Shown here piece by piece: positions 34,168-43,299 of a DNA stretch of 64,000 nucleotides. The position numbers were made by a program, and so were the translations under genes. Positions within the stretch are counted from its first letter, which is position 1, and every line of letters begins with the position of its first letter. The stretch spans positions 30,618 to 94,617 of the forward strand of contig JACPOI010000009.1 of NCBI GenBank assembly GCA_016185015.1, given 5' to 3'. This DNA is from Burkholderiales bacterium. Its GTDB lineage: Bacteria; Pseudomonadota; Gammaproteobacteria; Burkholderiales; Burkholderiaceae_C. Under the pieces are notes generated by a model, which did not search any database, was not told the origin of the DNA, and saw only the letters and a list, made by a program, of their open reading frames with translations.

Positions 34168-37100
34168 ATGCGTCTTTTCACCATCGCCGCCCTGGCCCTG
34201 CTGCTGCAGGGCACCGTGCTGGCGCAGAGCGCTGCGCCCAGCCGGGTCGAGTACGTGCGTTTCCTGCAGGCTACAGAGACCCGCAAGTTGCTGGGCATGG
34301 GCGGCAACCGCCTCTACGTGGCGCGCAAGAGTGGGCAGGTCGATGTGCTGGACGCCGGCCAGAACGGCCAGGTCCTGTTCAGCCTGCAGGACAAGGACGC
34401 CGAAGGCCGCGCCCTGCTGGGCCAGGCCGAGGCGGTGGCGGTGTCCGAAGACACCGTCTACGTGGTCGACAGCGATGAGAACCGCGTCGTGATGTACGGC
34501 CTGGACGGCAAATTCAAGGGCCGCTTCGGTGGCCGCAGCAGCGAGGGTGGCCTGTCCTCGCCCCAGGGCATCACCTTCGCCAGTGGCATCGTCTACGTGG
34601 CCGACACGGGCAACCGCCGCATCCAGATGTACGGCGACAACGGGGTGTTTCTCGCCACCCTGCCCATCAACAGTGCACCGGCCAACAAGGGCATCGACGA
34701 GCAGAAGGTGGCTTACAAGCTGGACAAGCCGGCGGCGGTTGCGGTGGACGCGCAGGGCCAGATCTACGTGCTCGATGCCAGCGGCGGGCTGTTCAGTGAC
34801 AAGTCCCAGGTCAAGGTGTATGCCCAGGACGGCAGCCACCTGCGCCTGCTGCCCAAGAACGGCAAGCCGGTGGCCCTGCAGATGGCGCACGATGGGGTCT
34901 ATGTGGTCGATGCCGAAGGGTATGCCGTGCAGAAATACGACGCCAGCGGACGCATGGTCAGCTACTTCGGCTCGCGCGGTGACGGGCGCGCCCAGTTCAT
35001 GAGCCTGTCCGGCCTGGCGCTGGCCGGCACCGATGTCTACGTGGGTGACCGTGAGCGCGGCCTGGTGCACCACTTCCGCACCGGCGCGGCGCCCGCCAGC
35101 GCGCTCACGCCGCGGCAGACGGCCGTGCCCTATGTGCGTTGGCAGCAAAGCCTCAACGTGGCCGCCGGCCGCATGGCCTGGGACGGCAAGGACACGCTGC
35201 TTGCGGTGGCGCGTGAAAAGTCGGCCCTGCTGCGCATCAAGGATGGCGCCGCGCAGGAGATGCCGCTCAAGGACCTGAACCCCACGGCCCTGGCTTTCGA
35301 CAAGGCCGGCGCCCTGTGGGTGCTGGAGCGCAACCGCGCACGCCTGCACAAGCTCGATGCAGCCGGCAACCCGGTGTTGACCGTCGGCAGCAGCGGCAGC
35401 CGCAACGGCCAGCTCGACAGCCCGAACGACTTCGTCATCGCCAGCGATGGCAGCCTGTATGTCGCCGACAGCGGCAATGGCCGCATCCAGGGTTTCAGCG
35501 CCGACGGCGTGTTCTTCAAGCTGATCGACAAGGGGCTGCGCGAGAAGCTGAGCCGCCCGGCGGCCCTGGCCCTCGACGCGCAGGACCAGCTCTACGTGCT
35601 CGACACCAGCCGCAACGCCATCACAGTCTATTCCGCTGCGGGCGAGCCGCTGCGCGAGTTCGGCAACGACCCGGCGCGCGAGGCCGAGAAGCTCAGCCGC
35701 CCCGTGGCCCTGCTCGCCACGCAGGAAGAGCTGTTCGTGCTGGACAGCGACCGTGTGCGCGTCTACAGCTTCGAAGGACGGCAGCTGCGCAGCTTTGCCG
35801 CCCCCGGCAAGGAGAACGGCGAACTCTCCGAGGCCGACGCTTTTGCCCTGCGCGATGCCAGCAGCTTCTACATCGCCGAGCGCGGCAGCCCGCGGGTGCA
35901 GCTGTTCAGCACACAGTACAAGCCGCGCGCGCCGCAGCAGCTGGTCGCACAGCCGGCGGTGCATGCCGTGGAACTGCGCTGGGCGGCGTCGCCCCTGGCC
36001 TACGTGAAGCAGTACCAGGTCTACCGCGCCGGCAGCGAAGCCGGGCCCTTTGTGCGCATCGGCAGCAGCCCGAGCGCACAGTACATCGACGCCCAACTCA
36101 AGCCCGACGAAACCTTTCACTACCGTGTGGCGGCCGCCACGGCCACTGGCGACGAAGGCCTGCCGGGCCCGGTCGTTGCCGGCGCGGCACTGAAATACAC
36201 GCCGCCGCCGCTGCAGGAGGTCAAGGCCGAGGCCACCACGGCGCGCGTGCGCCTCAGCTGGAAGGCGCTGGATGCCAAACTGGTCACCGGCTATGTGGTC
36301 TACCAGAAGGAGGGCGAGAAGTTCACCAAGCTGGGTGAGACGACCACGCCGGAGTTCCAGCGCGACAACCTCAACCCCGGCACCGCCTACACCTTCTGGC
36401 TGGCCGCGCGCAGCGTGGACGGCGTGGAGTCTGAGAAGCAGGCCGTGGCGGCCAGCACCCTGGCCGACAACCGCGCCCCGCTGGAGATCGACGCCGGCCA
36501 GCTGCACAACGTCTTCTCCAACAGCTACAAGCTCTACGAGAAGGACGGCGTGGGCGCGATCAAGCTGAGCAACAACACGCGCTCGACCATGAACGACATC
36601 AAGGTCAGCTTCGTGCTCAACAACTTCATGGACTTCCCGACCGAGCAGCGCATCCCTTCGCTGGAGCCCGGCGCCAGCCGCGAAGTCGTGCTCAAGGCCG
36701 TGTTCAACAACAACATCCTCACGCTGACCGAAGACACCCCCGTGCAGGCCAAGCTGGAGGCCAGCTACTTCGAGAACGGGCAGCCCCGGGTCTACAGCCA
36801 GATCAAGACCATCAACATCTACGACAAGCACCGCATGGGCTGGGACGAGCGCGGCCGCTACGCTGCCTTCGTCACGCCCAAGGACCCGCTGCTGATCAAC
36901 TTCTCACGCTCGGTGGCCTCGGAGTTCGGCGCCAACAAGGAGCCGACCCAGCTGGCCGCGGCGCTCTTCAACACCCTGGGCGCGCTGGGCGTGACCTATG
37001 TGCAGGACCCGATCAACACCTACCAGGTGACGTCCAACAAGGTCGACTACGTGGACTACATCCAGTACCCGCGCGAGACCATCCAGCGCCGCTCGGGCGA

Positions 37101-37965
37101 CTGTGACGACCTGGTGGCCCTGTACTCGGCCGCCCTGGAGAGCCTGGGCATCCCCACGCGCGTGCTGCTGGTGCCGGGCCACATGCTCATGATGTTCGCC
37201 ACCGGCGTGGAAGCCAGCTCCGACGGCTACACCATGAACGACATGTACGTGGTCCACGAGGGCATGTTGTGGATCCCGGTGGAGGCTACGCTGGTGGGCA
37301 AGTCCTTCATCAAGGCCTGGGAAACGGGTGCCGCCACCTATTACCGCGAGAAGGGCAAGGAAGGGTTTGCCGTCTTCGACGTGCACGAGGCCTGGGAGAA
37401 GTTCAAGCCCGCCGGCCTGCCCGAAGACCCCTGGCGCGCGCCGGTGGTGGGGCGTGACGTCATCGAGCGCAACTTCCCCGGCGATCTGCTGTCGGTGCTC
37501 AAGATCAGCTCGCAGACCATGACGCGCCGTTACCTACAGGCCATCCAGAAGAACCCGTCCGACATGGACGCGCACCTGCAGACCGGCATCATCCTGGCGC
37601 GCCAGGGCGACCGCGCCGAGGCGCGCAAGTACTTCCGCAAGGTGGTCGACAACCAGCCGCGCAATGCCGCCGCGCTCAACAACCTGGGCAATCTGCACAT
37701 GCTGGACAGCCAGTACGCCGACGCGCAGAAGTATTACGCCGATGCGGCCAAGGCCGACCCCAAGGACCCGGAGATCCTCGTCAACCTGGCCCAGGCCTAC
37801 AAGGCCGGCAAGAACGTGGACAAGGCCAAGGAAGCGTTCACGCAGGCCCAGAAGGTGGACCCGGCCATGGCCAACAAGTACAAGGCACTGGGCCTGGAAC
37901 TGCTGAACGCCATGTCCTCTTCCCGGGCCAGGCCCGCGCCGGCGGCTTCGCGTGAGAAAAAATAG
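34168..37965 (+). CDS. Large exported NHL / FN3 / transglutaminase-like / TPR protein
   Basis: This 1265-residue protein begins with a signal peptide (MRLFTIAALALLLQGTVLAQ). Residues about 25-580 form NHL/beta-propeller repeats (recurring VYVADTGNRRIQMYG, YVLDTSRN and LYVADSGNGRIQGF units), probably two propellers. Two fibronectin III-like domains follow (about 590-770), then a beta-rich part. A transglutaminase-like domain has C979 in RRSGDCDDLVALYSAAL and a His in VPGHMLMMF. C-terminal TPRs close the chain (about 1130-1245). The papain-like domain may be a protease or crosslinker in the periplasm. It is 64 bases behind the cyclase gene and 101 bases before a small exported protein gene. I know no named family with this order. 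Confidence 0.85.
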   Translation: MRLFTIAALALLLQGTVLAQSAAPSRVEYVRFLQATETRKLLGMGGNRLYVARKSGQVDVLDAGQNGQVLFSLQDKDAEGRALLGQAEAVAVSEDTVYVVDSDENRVVMYGLDGKFKGRFGGRSSEGGLSSPQGITFASGIVYVADTGNRRIQMYGDNGVFLATLPINSAPANKGIDEQKVAYKLDKPAAVAVDAQGQIYVLDASGGLFSDKSQVKVYAQDGSHLRLLPKNGKPVALQMAHDGVYVVDAEGYAVQKYDASGRMVSYFGSRGDGRAQFMSLSGLALAGTDVYVGDRERGLVHHFRTGAAPASALTPRQTAVPYVRWQQSLNVAAGRMAWDGKDTLLAVAREKSALLRIKDGAAQEMPLKDLNPTALAFDKAGALWVLERNRARLHKLDAAGNPVLTVGSSGSRNGQLDSPNDFVIASDGSLYVADSGNGRIQGFSADGVFFKLIDKGLREKLSRPAALALDAQDQLYVLDTSRNAITVYSAAGEPLREFGNDPAREAEKLSRPVALLATQEELFVLDSDRVRVYSFEGRQLRSFAAPGKENGELSEADAFALRDASSFYIAERGSPRVQLFSTQYKPRAPQQLVAQPAVHAVELRWAASPLAYVKQYQVYRAGSEAGPFVRIGSSPSAQYIDAQLKPDETFHYRVAAATATGDEGLPGPVVAGAALKYTPPPLQEVKAEATTARVRLSWKALDAKLVTGYVVYQKEGEKFTKLGETTTPEFQRDNLNPGTAYTFWLAARSVDGVESEKQAVAASTLADNRAPLEIDAGQLHNVFSNSYKLYEKDGVGAIKLSNNTRSTMNDIKVSFVLNNFMDFPTEQRIPSLEPGASREVVLKAVFNNNILTLTEDTPVQAKLEASYFENGQPRVYSQIKTINIYDKHRMGWDERGRYAAFVTPKDPLLINFSRSVASEFGANKEPTQLAAALFNTLGALGVTYVQDPINTYQVTSNKVDYVDYIQYPRETIQRRSGDCDDLVALYSAALESLGIPTRVLLVPGHMLMMFATGVEASSDGYTMNDMYVVHEGMLWIPVEATLVGKSFIKAWETGAATYYREKGKEGFAVFDVHEAWEKFKPAGLPEDPWRAPVVGRDVIERNFPGDLLSVLKISSQTMTRRYLQAIQKNPSDMDAHLQTGIILARQGDRAEARKYFRKVVDNQPRNAAALNNLGNLHMLDSQYADAQKYYADAAKADPKDPEILVNLAQAYKAGKNVDKAKEAFTQAQKVDPAMANKYKALGLELLNAMSSSRARPAPAASREKK

Positions 37966-38066
37966 ACAAACGGGCGTGTGTGTGACGCCAGCGGACTTGA
38001 TTTTGACCGGCTGGCTCCCATACTCGCTGATGACGGCGGACACGCCCTGAACTTCCGGAGTCCCAC

Positions 38067-38462
38067 ATGAAAAAGCTCATCACCCTCCTGCTTGCCTTCG
38101 GTGCTGCCACCGCCTTTGCCCAGAGCGGCGGCCAGGGCGATTCCTGGACCGGTTTCTGGGAGCGGCTGCGCATGAAGATCGAGCAGATGACGCCGCAGAA
38201 GAAGCTGGGCAGCACCACCGCCGTGGGCGGGGTGCGTGGCGCGGCCGTCGAGGCCACCGACGTCTACTGGAAAGGCGAGGCCAAGCCCCAGTCCATCGAT
38301 GCCGACGAACTCGGTGCGTTCCAGAAGGCCATGGCCCTGGTCGAGGCCGAGCAGAAGGACCAGGCCAAGGCCGCCTTTGCCGAGTTCAGCAAGACCTACC
38401 CCAACAGCCCGCTCAAGGCCGACGCCGATCAAGTCATGGCGCGGCTGATGGCCGGCAAATAA
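38067..38462 (+). CDS. Small exported protein with TPR/YbgF-like tail
   Basis: The 131-residue protein has a clear signal peptide (MKKLITLLLAFGAATAFAQ). Residues about 80-128 (AFQKAMALVEAEQKDQAKAA, FAEFSKTYPNSPLKADAD) resemble the CpoB/YbgF-type TPR that counts chunks of 'FxxFxxxYPxSP'. The middle (STTAVGGVRGAA) has no match I know. It is co-directional behind the NHL/transglutaminase gene and may be its partner. A possible ribosome site (CCGGAG) lies 8-10 bases before the ATG. Confidence 0.8.
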   Translation: MKKLITLLLAFGAATAFAQSGGQGDSWTGFWERLRMKIEQMTPQKKLGSTTAVGGVRGAAVEATDVYWKGEAKPQSIDADELGAFQKAMALVEAEQKDQAKAAFAEFSKTYPNSPLKADADQVMARLMAGK

Positions 38463-38474
38463 GCGCTGCGGCCT

Positions 38475-39296
38475 TCAGCGCCGCAGGAAATCCCGGATCG
38501 CGGCCAGTGTCTCGTCCGGGGCTTCCGTCATCTGGTGGTGGCCCACGGGCAGGCTGACCACCTCCACCTTATTACCGCTCTCTCGGGCCTTGGCGATCAG
38601 GCCCTGGGCCGCCTTCGGGCTCGTCATCTGGTCCATGCTGCCTAGCAGGAAGAGCGCCGGGCAGCTGATCTGGCTCACGGCCTGTTCGCCATTCGCATAC
38701 CGGTCGCAGGCCTGGAAGCCGCGGTGGAACACATTGACCTCGCGATTGCTCGCCAGCACGCGCCGGCCCAGGGCCAGGCTGGCGCCGTAGATCCAGGTGC
38801 CCGGCCCCAGCGAGGAGGGGGGCGCGGCCAGGGTGCTGCGCGAGAAGACGTTGATCATCTTCAGCGCCTTGTCAGGCTCGTTGAGCGAGGCATCCAGCAG
38901 GGCCTGCGAGACCTTCATGGGGTAGGCCGTGCCCACCAGCACCAGGTGGCTGATGCGCTCCTTGAGCCGCGAGGCTGTCTCCAGTGCAATCAGCGAGCCC
39001 CAGCTGTGGCCCACCAGGGCGGCACGCTGGATGCCTGCGGCGTCGAGCAGGGCGGCGATGAAGGCGGCGGCCTGCTCCACGGTTTCGGGCGCGTCCCCGC
39101 CGCTGCGGCCGTGGCCCGGCAGGTCCACGGCCAGCACGTTCCAGCCGTGGTTGGCCAGGTAACGGCTCTGCAGGCCCCAGACGCTGTGGTCGTTCACCAC
39201 GCCGTGGATCATCACGACCGTGGGCTTGGCCGCATCAAAGGCCTTGCCGCCGGTGTAGCAGTAGCTGGGTGCGCCATTGACGGTGAGCATCATCAT
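38475..39296 (-). CDS. Alpha/beta hydrolase
   Basis: The 273-residue hydrolase has the oxyanion segment MIHGVVNDHSVW, the nucleophile elbow GHSWGS, an acid around LLGSMDQMTSP and the late histidine in LPVGHHQMTEAPD. It is not MetX by length (MetX is about 380 residues). Its substrate is unknown. The ATG overlaps the metY stop (ATGA at 39293-39296), so both are one transcription unit from the metY promoter; a link to sulfur amino-acid metabolism is possible but unproven. Confidence 0.9.
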   Translation of the reverse strand: MMMLTVNGAPSYCYTGGKAFDAAKPTVVMIHGVVNDHSVWGLQSRYLANHGWNVLAVDLPGHGRSGGDAPETVEQAAAFIAALLDAAGIQRAALVGHSWGSLIALETASRLKERISHLVLVGTAYPMKVSQALLDASLNEPDKALKMINVFSRSTLAAPPSSLGPGTWIYGASLALGRRVLASNREVNVFHRGFQACDRYANGEQAVSQISCPALFLLGSMDQMTSPKAAQGLIAKARESGNKVEVVSLPVGHHQMTEAPDETLAAIRDFLRR

Positions 39297-40594
39297 GCAC
39301 CTGCCTTTTCTGCGGCCTTCAATGCCCGCTTCAAATCCTCGATCAGGTCGTCCGGGTCTTCCAGGCCGATGGACAGGCGGATCGTGCCTTGCGTGATGCC
39401 GGCGCCAGCCAGGGCCTCGTCGCTCATGCGGAAGTGCGTGGTGCTGGCCGGGTGGATCACCAGGCTGCGGCAGTCGCCCACATTGGCCAGGTGGCTGAAG
39501 AGCTTGAGCGCCTCGATGAAGGCCTTACCCTGCTCCCGGTTACCCTTGAGGTCGAAGCTGAACACCGAACCGGCACCGCGCGGCAGCAGCTTTTTGGCCA
39601 GCGCATGGCTGGGGTGGCTCTCCAGCAGCGGATGGCCCACCCGCGAGACGAAGGGCTGGCTGGCCAGGAACTGAACGACCTTCTCGGTATTGCTCATGTG
39701 GCGCGCCATGCGCAGCGGCAGCGTCTCGATGCCCTGCAGTATCAGCCAGGCCGTGTGCGGGCTCATGCAGGCGCCGAAGTCGCGCAGGCCCTCGCGCCGC
39801 GCGCGCAGCAGGAAAGCGCCGATGGTCGACTCTTCGGTGAAGACCATGTTGTGGAAACCGTCGTAGGCCTGGCTCAGCTCGGCAAATTTCCCGGACCGGT
39901 CCCAGTCGAAGCTGCCGCCGTCCACCACCACGCCGCCGATCACCGTGCCGTGGCCGCTGAGGAACTTGGTGGCCGAGTGGTAGACCAGGTCGGCGCCGTG
40001 CTCGAAGGGTTTGATCAGCCAGGGCGAGGTCAGGGTGGAGTCCACCAGCAATGGCACGCCGGCCTCGTGGGCAATGGCACTGACGGCAGGGATGTCCAGC
40101 ACGTCCAGGCCCGGGTTGCCCACGGTCTCGCCGAAGAAAAGCTTGGTGTTCGGCCGCACGGCGGCGCGCCAGCCGTCCAGGTCACCCGGCTTGACGAAGG
40201 TGGTCTCGATGCCGAAACGGCGCAAGGTGTAGTGCAGCAGGTTCTGCGAGCCGCCATACAGGGCCGTACTCGCCACGATGTGCGAGCCCGCGCCCATCAG
40301 CGTGGCCACACTCAGGTGCAGCGCCGCCTGGCCGCTGGCCACGGCAATGGCGCCGATGCCGCCTTCCAGGGCTGCCATACGCTGCTCGAACACCGCGTTG
40401 GTGGGGTTGCTGATGCGGCTGTAGACATGGCCGGCGCGTTCCAGGTTGAACAGCGCGGCGGCGTGGTCGCTGGACTCGAAGACAAAGGAGGTCGTGAGGT
40501 GGATGGGCACCGCACGGGCCCCCGTGGTCGGGTCGGGTGCGGCACCGGCGTGCAGCGCCAGGGTGTCGAAACCGGGATCGGAATAGCCGGGCAT
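39293..40594 (-). CDS. metY: O-acetylhomoserine aminocarboxypropyltransferase (sulfhydrylase)
   Basis: The 433-residue PLP enzyme of the Cys/Met metabolism family makes homocysteine from O-acetyl- or O-succinylhomoserine and sulfide. Visible marks are FDTLALHAGAAPDPTTGARA, the YSRISNPTNAVFEQRMAALE segment, the PLP lysine in YHSATKFLSGHG, and a C-terminus with RLSIGLEDPDDLIEDL. The long form (more than 420 residues) favours MetY over MetB/MetC/MetZ. It is preceded by a leader that can fold into nested hairpins and coupled to an alpha/beta hydrolase gene. Confidence 0.92.
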   Translation of the reverse strand: MPGYSDPGFDTLALHAGAAPDPTTGARAVPIHLTTSFVFESSDHAAALFNLERAGHVYSRISNPTNAVFEQRMAALEGGIGAIAVASGQAALHLSVATLMGAGSHIVASTALYGGSQNLLHYTLRRFGIETTFVKPGDLDGWRAAVRPNTKLFFGETVGNPGLDVLDIPAVSAIAHEAGVPLLVDSTLTSPWLIKPFEHGADLVYHSATKFLSGHGTVIGGVVVDGGSFDWDRSGKFAELSQAYDGFHNMVFTEESTIGAFLLRARREGLRDFGACMSPHTAWLILQGIETLPLRMARHMSNTEKVVQFLASQPFVSRVGHPLLESHPSHALAKKLLPRGAGSVFSFDLKGNREQGKAFIEALKLFSHLANVGDCRSLVIHPASTTHFRMSDEALAGAGITQGTIRLSIGLEDPDDLIEDLKRALKAAEKAGA

Positions 40595-40603
40595 GGGTGT
40601 CTC

Positions 40604-40660
40604 CGCAGGTTAGAGCCTCTTCATCAGGGTAAACCGGTGGCTGCTACCGGTTGACCTGCG
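40604..40660 (-). promoter_or_regulatory. Structured leader upstream of metY
   Basis: Read on the minus strand, CGCAGGT (40660-40654) can pair with ACCTGCG (40610-40604). Inside, AACCGGT pairs with ACCGGTT (arms 40652-40646 and 40638-40632), followed by about 21 unpaired bases including CCCTGATGAAGAGG. This nested layout ends ten bases before the metY ATG, where it could mask initiation. It fits no riboswitch class I can name, though a SAM or methionine signal would suit the gene. Confidence 0.45.
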
Positions 40661-40741
40661 CGGGCATTAGCGTTTGAATGGTGACATTGTGGGCTATATT
40701 CATTGCAAACCAAGCCACATAGGCGTCACGAGGAGCACATC

Positions 40742-41200
40742 ATGAAAGTCAGCGACATCCTGCGCGTCAAGGGCAGCACCCTGTACACCGTGACCCCCGA
40801 GGAGCCCCTGGCCAGGGCGCTGGACGCCATGGCCGAGAAGGACATCGGCTCGCTGGTGGTCATGGAACACGGCGACCTGGTGGGCATGCTGACCTTCCGC
40901 GAAGTCATCCAGCAGGTGGTGAAGAACCGGGGCAGCGTGGGCACGACGCTGGTGCGCACCGCCATGGACGACGCGCCCCTGACCTGCACCATGGAGACCG
41001 AACTCGACGAGGTGCGCCGCATGATGCTGGACCGCCACGCGCGTTACATGCCCGTGATGGACAAGAAGATGCTCATGGGCGTGATCAGCTTCTACGACGT
41101 GGCCAAGGCCGTGGTGGACAGCCAGAACTTCGAGAACAAGATGCTCAAGGCCTATATCCGCGACTGGCCGGAAGACGACGTGCCGGATTCGAAATTCTGA
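40742..41200 (+). CDS. CBS-domain pair protein
   Basis: The 152-residue protein is two CBS domains and little else. The first is MKVSDILRVKG followed by VTPEEPLARALDAMAEKDIG and VVMEHGDLVGMLTFREVIQ. The second is VRTAMDDAPLTCTMETELDE with ARYMPVMDKKMLMGVISFYD. CBS pairs bind adenine nucleotides such as AMP, ATP or SAM. The ATG at 40742 is set by GAGGAG at 40729-40734. It is divergent from metY and 40 bases before aroC, so it may share a transcript with aroC. Confidence 0.93.
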   Translation: MKVSDILRVKGSTLYTVTPEEPLARALDAMAEKDIGSLVVMEHGDLVGMLTFREVIQQVVKNRGSVGTTLVRTAMDDAPLTCTMETELDEVRRMMLDRHARYMPVMDKKMLMGVISFYDVAKAVVDSQNFENKMLKAYIRDWPEDDVPDSKF

Positions 41201-41240
41201 GCGTCGCCTGGCATCTCCCGCTCTGGGATAATCCCACCCC

Positions 41241-42335
41241 ATGAGCGGCAATACTTTTGGACACCTTTTCACCGTCACCAACTTCGGTGAATCCCACGGC
41301 CCGGCCATCGGCTGCGTGATCGACGGCTGCCCGCCCGGCATGTCACTCAGCGAGGCCGACATCCAGCCCGACCTGGACCGTCGCCGCCCCGGCACCTCCA
41401 AGTTCGTGACCCAGCGCAACGAACCCGACGCGGTGGAGATCATCTCCGGCGTCTATGAGGGCAAGACCACGGGCACGCCGATCTGCCTGCTCATCAAGAA
41501 CACCGACCAGCGCAGCAAGGACTACGGCCAGATCCTGCAGACCTTCCGCCCCGGCCATGCCGACTACAGCTACTGGCGCAAGTACGGCATCCGCGACCCG
41601 CGCGGCGGCGGTCGTTCCTCGGCCCGCCTGACCGCGCCCATGGTGGCCGCCGGTGCCGTGGCCAAGAAGTGGCTGAAGGAAAAGTTCGGCACCGAGTTCC
41701 ACGGCTGCATGACGCAGATCGGCGAAGTCGCCATTCCGTTCGAATCCTGGGCACACGTGCCCACCAACCCCTTTTTCGCCCCGGCGGCCGACGTCTCGGC
41801 GCTGGAGAGCTACATGGAGGCGCTGCGCAAGTCCGGCGACTCCTGCGGTGCGCGCTTGCGTGTCACCGCCACCAACATGCCCGTGGGCCTGGGCGAGCCC
41901 CTGTTCGACAAGCTCGACGCCGACATCGCCTACGCCATGATGGGTATCAACGCGGTGAAGGGCGTGGAGATCGGCTACGGTTTTGCCAGTGTGGCCGACA
42001 AGGGCAGCACGCACGGCGACGCGCTCACACCGAATGGTTTCAAGGGCAACAAGGCCGGTGGCGTGCTGGGTGGCATCAGCACCGGGCAGGACCTGGAAGT
42101 CTCCATCGCCGTCAAGCCCACCAGTTCCATCCTGCAGCCGCGTGAGTCCATCGACACGGCAGGCCACAGCACCGAGGTCATCACCAAGGGGCGCCACGAC
42201 CCCTGCGTGGGCATCCGTGCCACGCCGATTGCCGAGGCCATGCTGGCTCTGGTGGTGATGGACCATGCGTTGCGCCATCGTGCCCAGTGCGGCGATGTCG
42301 AACTGCCCATCGCGCCCATTCCCGGCTCAGTCTGA
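41241..42335 (+). CDS. aroC: Chorismate synthase
   Basis: The 364-residue enzyme makes chorismate from EPSP, the last step of the shikimate pathway, with reduced FMN. The family signatures are [20 protein letters not shown] at the start, [34 protein letters not shown], and [20 protein letters not shown]. Length is typical. It is followed two bases after its stop by an aldolase-family gene, so these may be co-transcribed. aroQ of the same pathway lies 4 kb further on. Confidence 0.96.
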   Translation: MSGNTFGHLFTVTNFGESHGPAIGCVIDGCPPGMSLSEADIQPDLDRRRPGTSKFVTQRNEPDAVEIISGVYEGKTTGTPICLLIKNTDQRSKDYGQILQTFRPGHADYSYWRKYGIRDPRGGGRSSARLTAPMVAAGAVAKKWLKEKFGTEFHGCMTQIGEVAIPFESWAHVPTNPFFAPAADVSALESYMEALRKSGDSCGARLRVTATNMPVGLGEPLFDKLDADIAYAMMGINAVKGVEIGYGFASVADKGSTHGDALTPNGFKGNKAGGVLGGISTGQDLEVSIAVKPTSSILQPRESIDTAGHSTEVITKGRHDPCVGIRATPIAEAMLALVVMDHALRHRAQCGDVELPIAPIPGSV

Positions 42336-42337
42336 CC

Positions 42338-43081
42338 ATGAAACCGATGAGCGAGGCCGAACGCGCCACGCGCGTCGATCTGGCCGCGGCCTACCGCCTG
42401 GCCGCGCTGAACGGCTGGGACGACACCATCTACACCCACATCTCCGCGGCCGTGCCGGACGAGGAGGGCGTGTACCTCATCAATCCCTACGGCCTGCTGT
42501 TCGAAGAGGTTTGCGCCTCGAACCTCGTCAAGGTCAACACGCGCGCCGAGAAGCTCGACGACTCGCCCTATCAGGTGAACCCCACCGGCTTCGCGATCCA
42601 CGGCGCCATCCATGCAGCGCGCGCCAGCGCACGCTGCGTGCTGCACCTGCATACCGAATGGGGCCTGGCCTTGGCCATGGTGCCCGCCGGCCTGCTGCCC
42701 ACCACCCAGCACGCCATGCGCCTGTTCGGTCGCCTGGGCCGCCACGCCTACGAGGGCCTGGCCCTGAGTGAGGCCGAGGGGCAGCGCCTGGTGCAGAACC
42801 TCGGTCAACTCGACGGCCTGATCCTGGAAAACCACGGCACCTTGACCGTGGGCCAAAGTGTGGCCGAGGCCTATATGCTCATGCACCATCTGGAGCGCGC
42901 CGCGCGCGCCCAATTGCGTGCCATGGCCGCCACTGGTGGCCGTGTGCTCGTCGCCAGCGACGAGGTCACCGCCAGGACATATGCCCAGTGGACCGGCGAC
43001 GGCAGCGAACGCGACGGCGACGCTGAATGGCCGGCCCTGCTGCGCAAACTCGACAAGATCGATCCGACCTACCGCAACTGA
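42338..43081 (+). CDS. Class II aldolase/adducin family protein
   Basis: The 247-residue protein has the class II aldolase fold: AAYRLAALNGWDDTIYTHIS at the start, HGAIHAARASARCVLHLHTE with two metal-binding His, and ILENHGTLTVGQSVAEAY with the third. Members cleave or decarboxylate sugar acids and phosphates using zinc or manganese. The phosphate-binding signature is not obvious, so the substrate is open. The ATG follows the aroC stop at once, and a tautomerase gene follows 14 bases behind. Confidence 0.9.
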   Translation: MKPMSEAERATRVDLAAAYRLAALNGWDDTIYTHISAAVPDEEGVYLINPYGLLFEEVCASNLVKVNTRAEKLDDSPYQVNPTGFAIHGAIHAARASARCVLHLHTEWGLALAMVPAGLLPTTQHAMRLFGRLGRHAYEGLALSEAEGQRLVQNLGQLDGLILENHGTLTVGQSVAEAYMLMHHLERAARAQLRAMAATGGRVLVASDEVTARTYAQWTGDGSERDGDAEWPALLRKLDKIDPTYRN

Positions 43082-43095
43082 AGAGGAGTACATCC

Positions 43096-43287
43096 ATGCC
43101 CACCATCCGCGTCGATATGTTCGAAGGCCGCACGCCCGAGCAGAAAAGGGAATTCGTCAAGGCCGTCACCGAGGCTGCTGTCAAGACCCTGGGCACCACG
43201 CCCGAGGCCGTGGACGTGATCCTCACCGACATCAAGAAGTCCGACTGGGCCACGGGCGGCGTGCTCTGGAGCGAGAAGAAGAAATAA
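43096..43287 (+). CDS. 4-oxalocrotonate tautomerase family enzyme
   Basis: This 63-residue protein has the family start MPTIRVDMFEGRTPEQKREF; after Met removal Pro1 is the catalytic base. The substrate-binding arginine is expected at R11 of the mature form, where the sequence reads GRTPEQKR (R near 11). GAGGAG precedes the ATG. Such hexameric enzymes tautomerise 2-hydroxymuconate-like acids. Its coupling with an aldolase-family gene suggests a small aromatic or dicarboxylic acid route. Confidence 0.92.
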   Translation: MPTIRVDMFEGRTPEQKREFVKAVTEAAVKTLGTTPEAVDVILTDIKKSDWATGGVLWSEKKK

Positions 43288-43299
43288 GGGGCGCTCCCC

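Noticed and set aside
32028..37000. Long open frames antisense to the cyclase and the NHL protein (over 600 and 800 codons).
   Set aside because: They arise from high third-position GC in the sense genes, show low-complexity His/Ala/Gly-rich translations and have no start signals or family motifs.
38466..38486. Small hairpin CTGCGGC / GCCGCAG between the small exported protein and the hydrolase.
   Set aside because: Only 7 pairs, partly inside the hydrolase gene and without a T-run; weak as a terminator.
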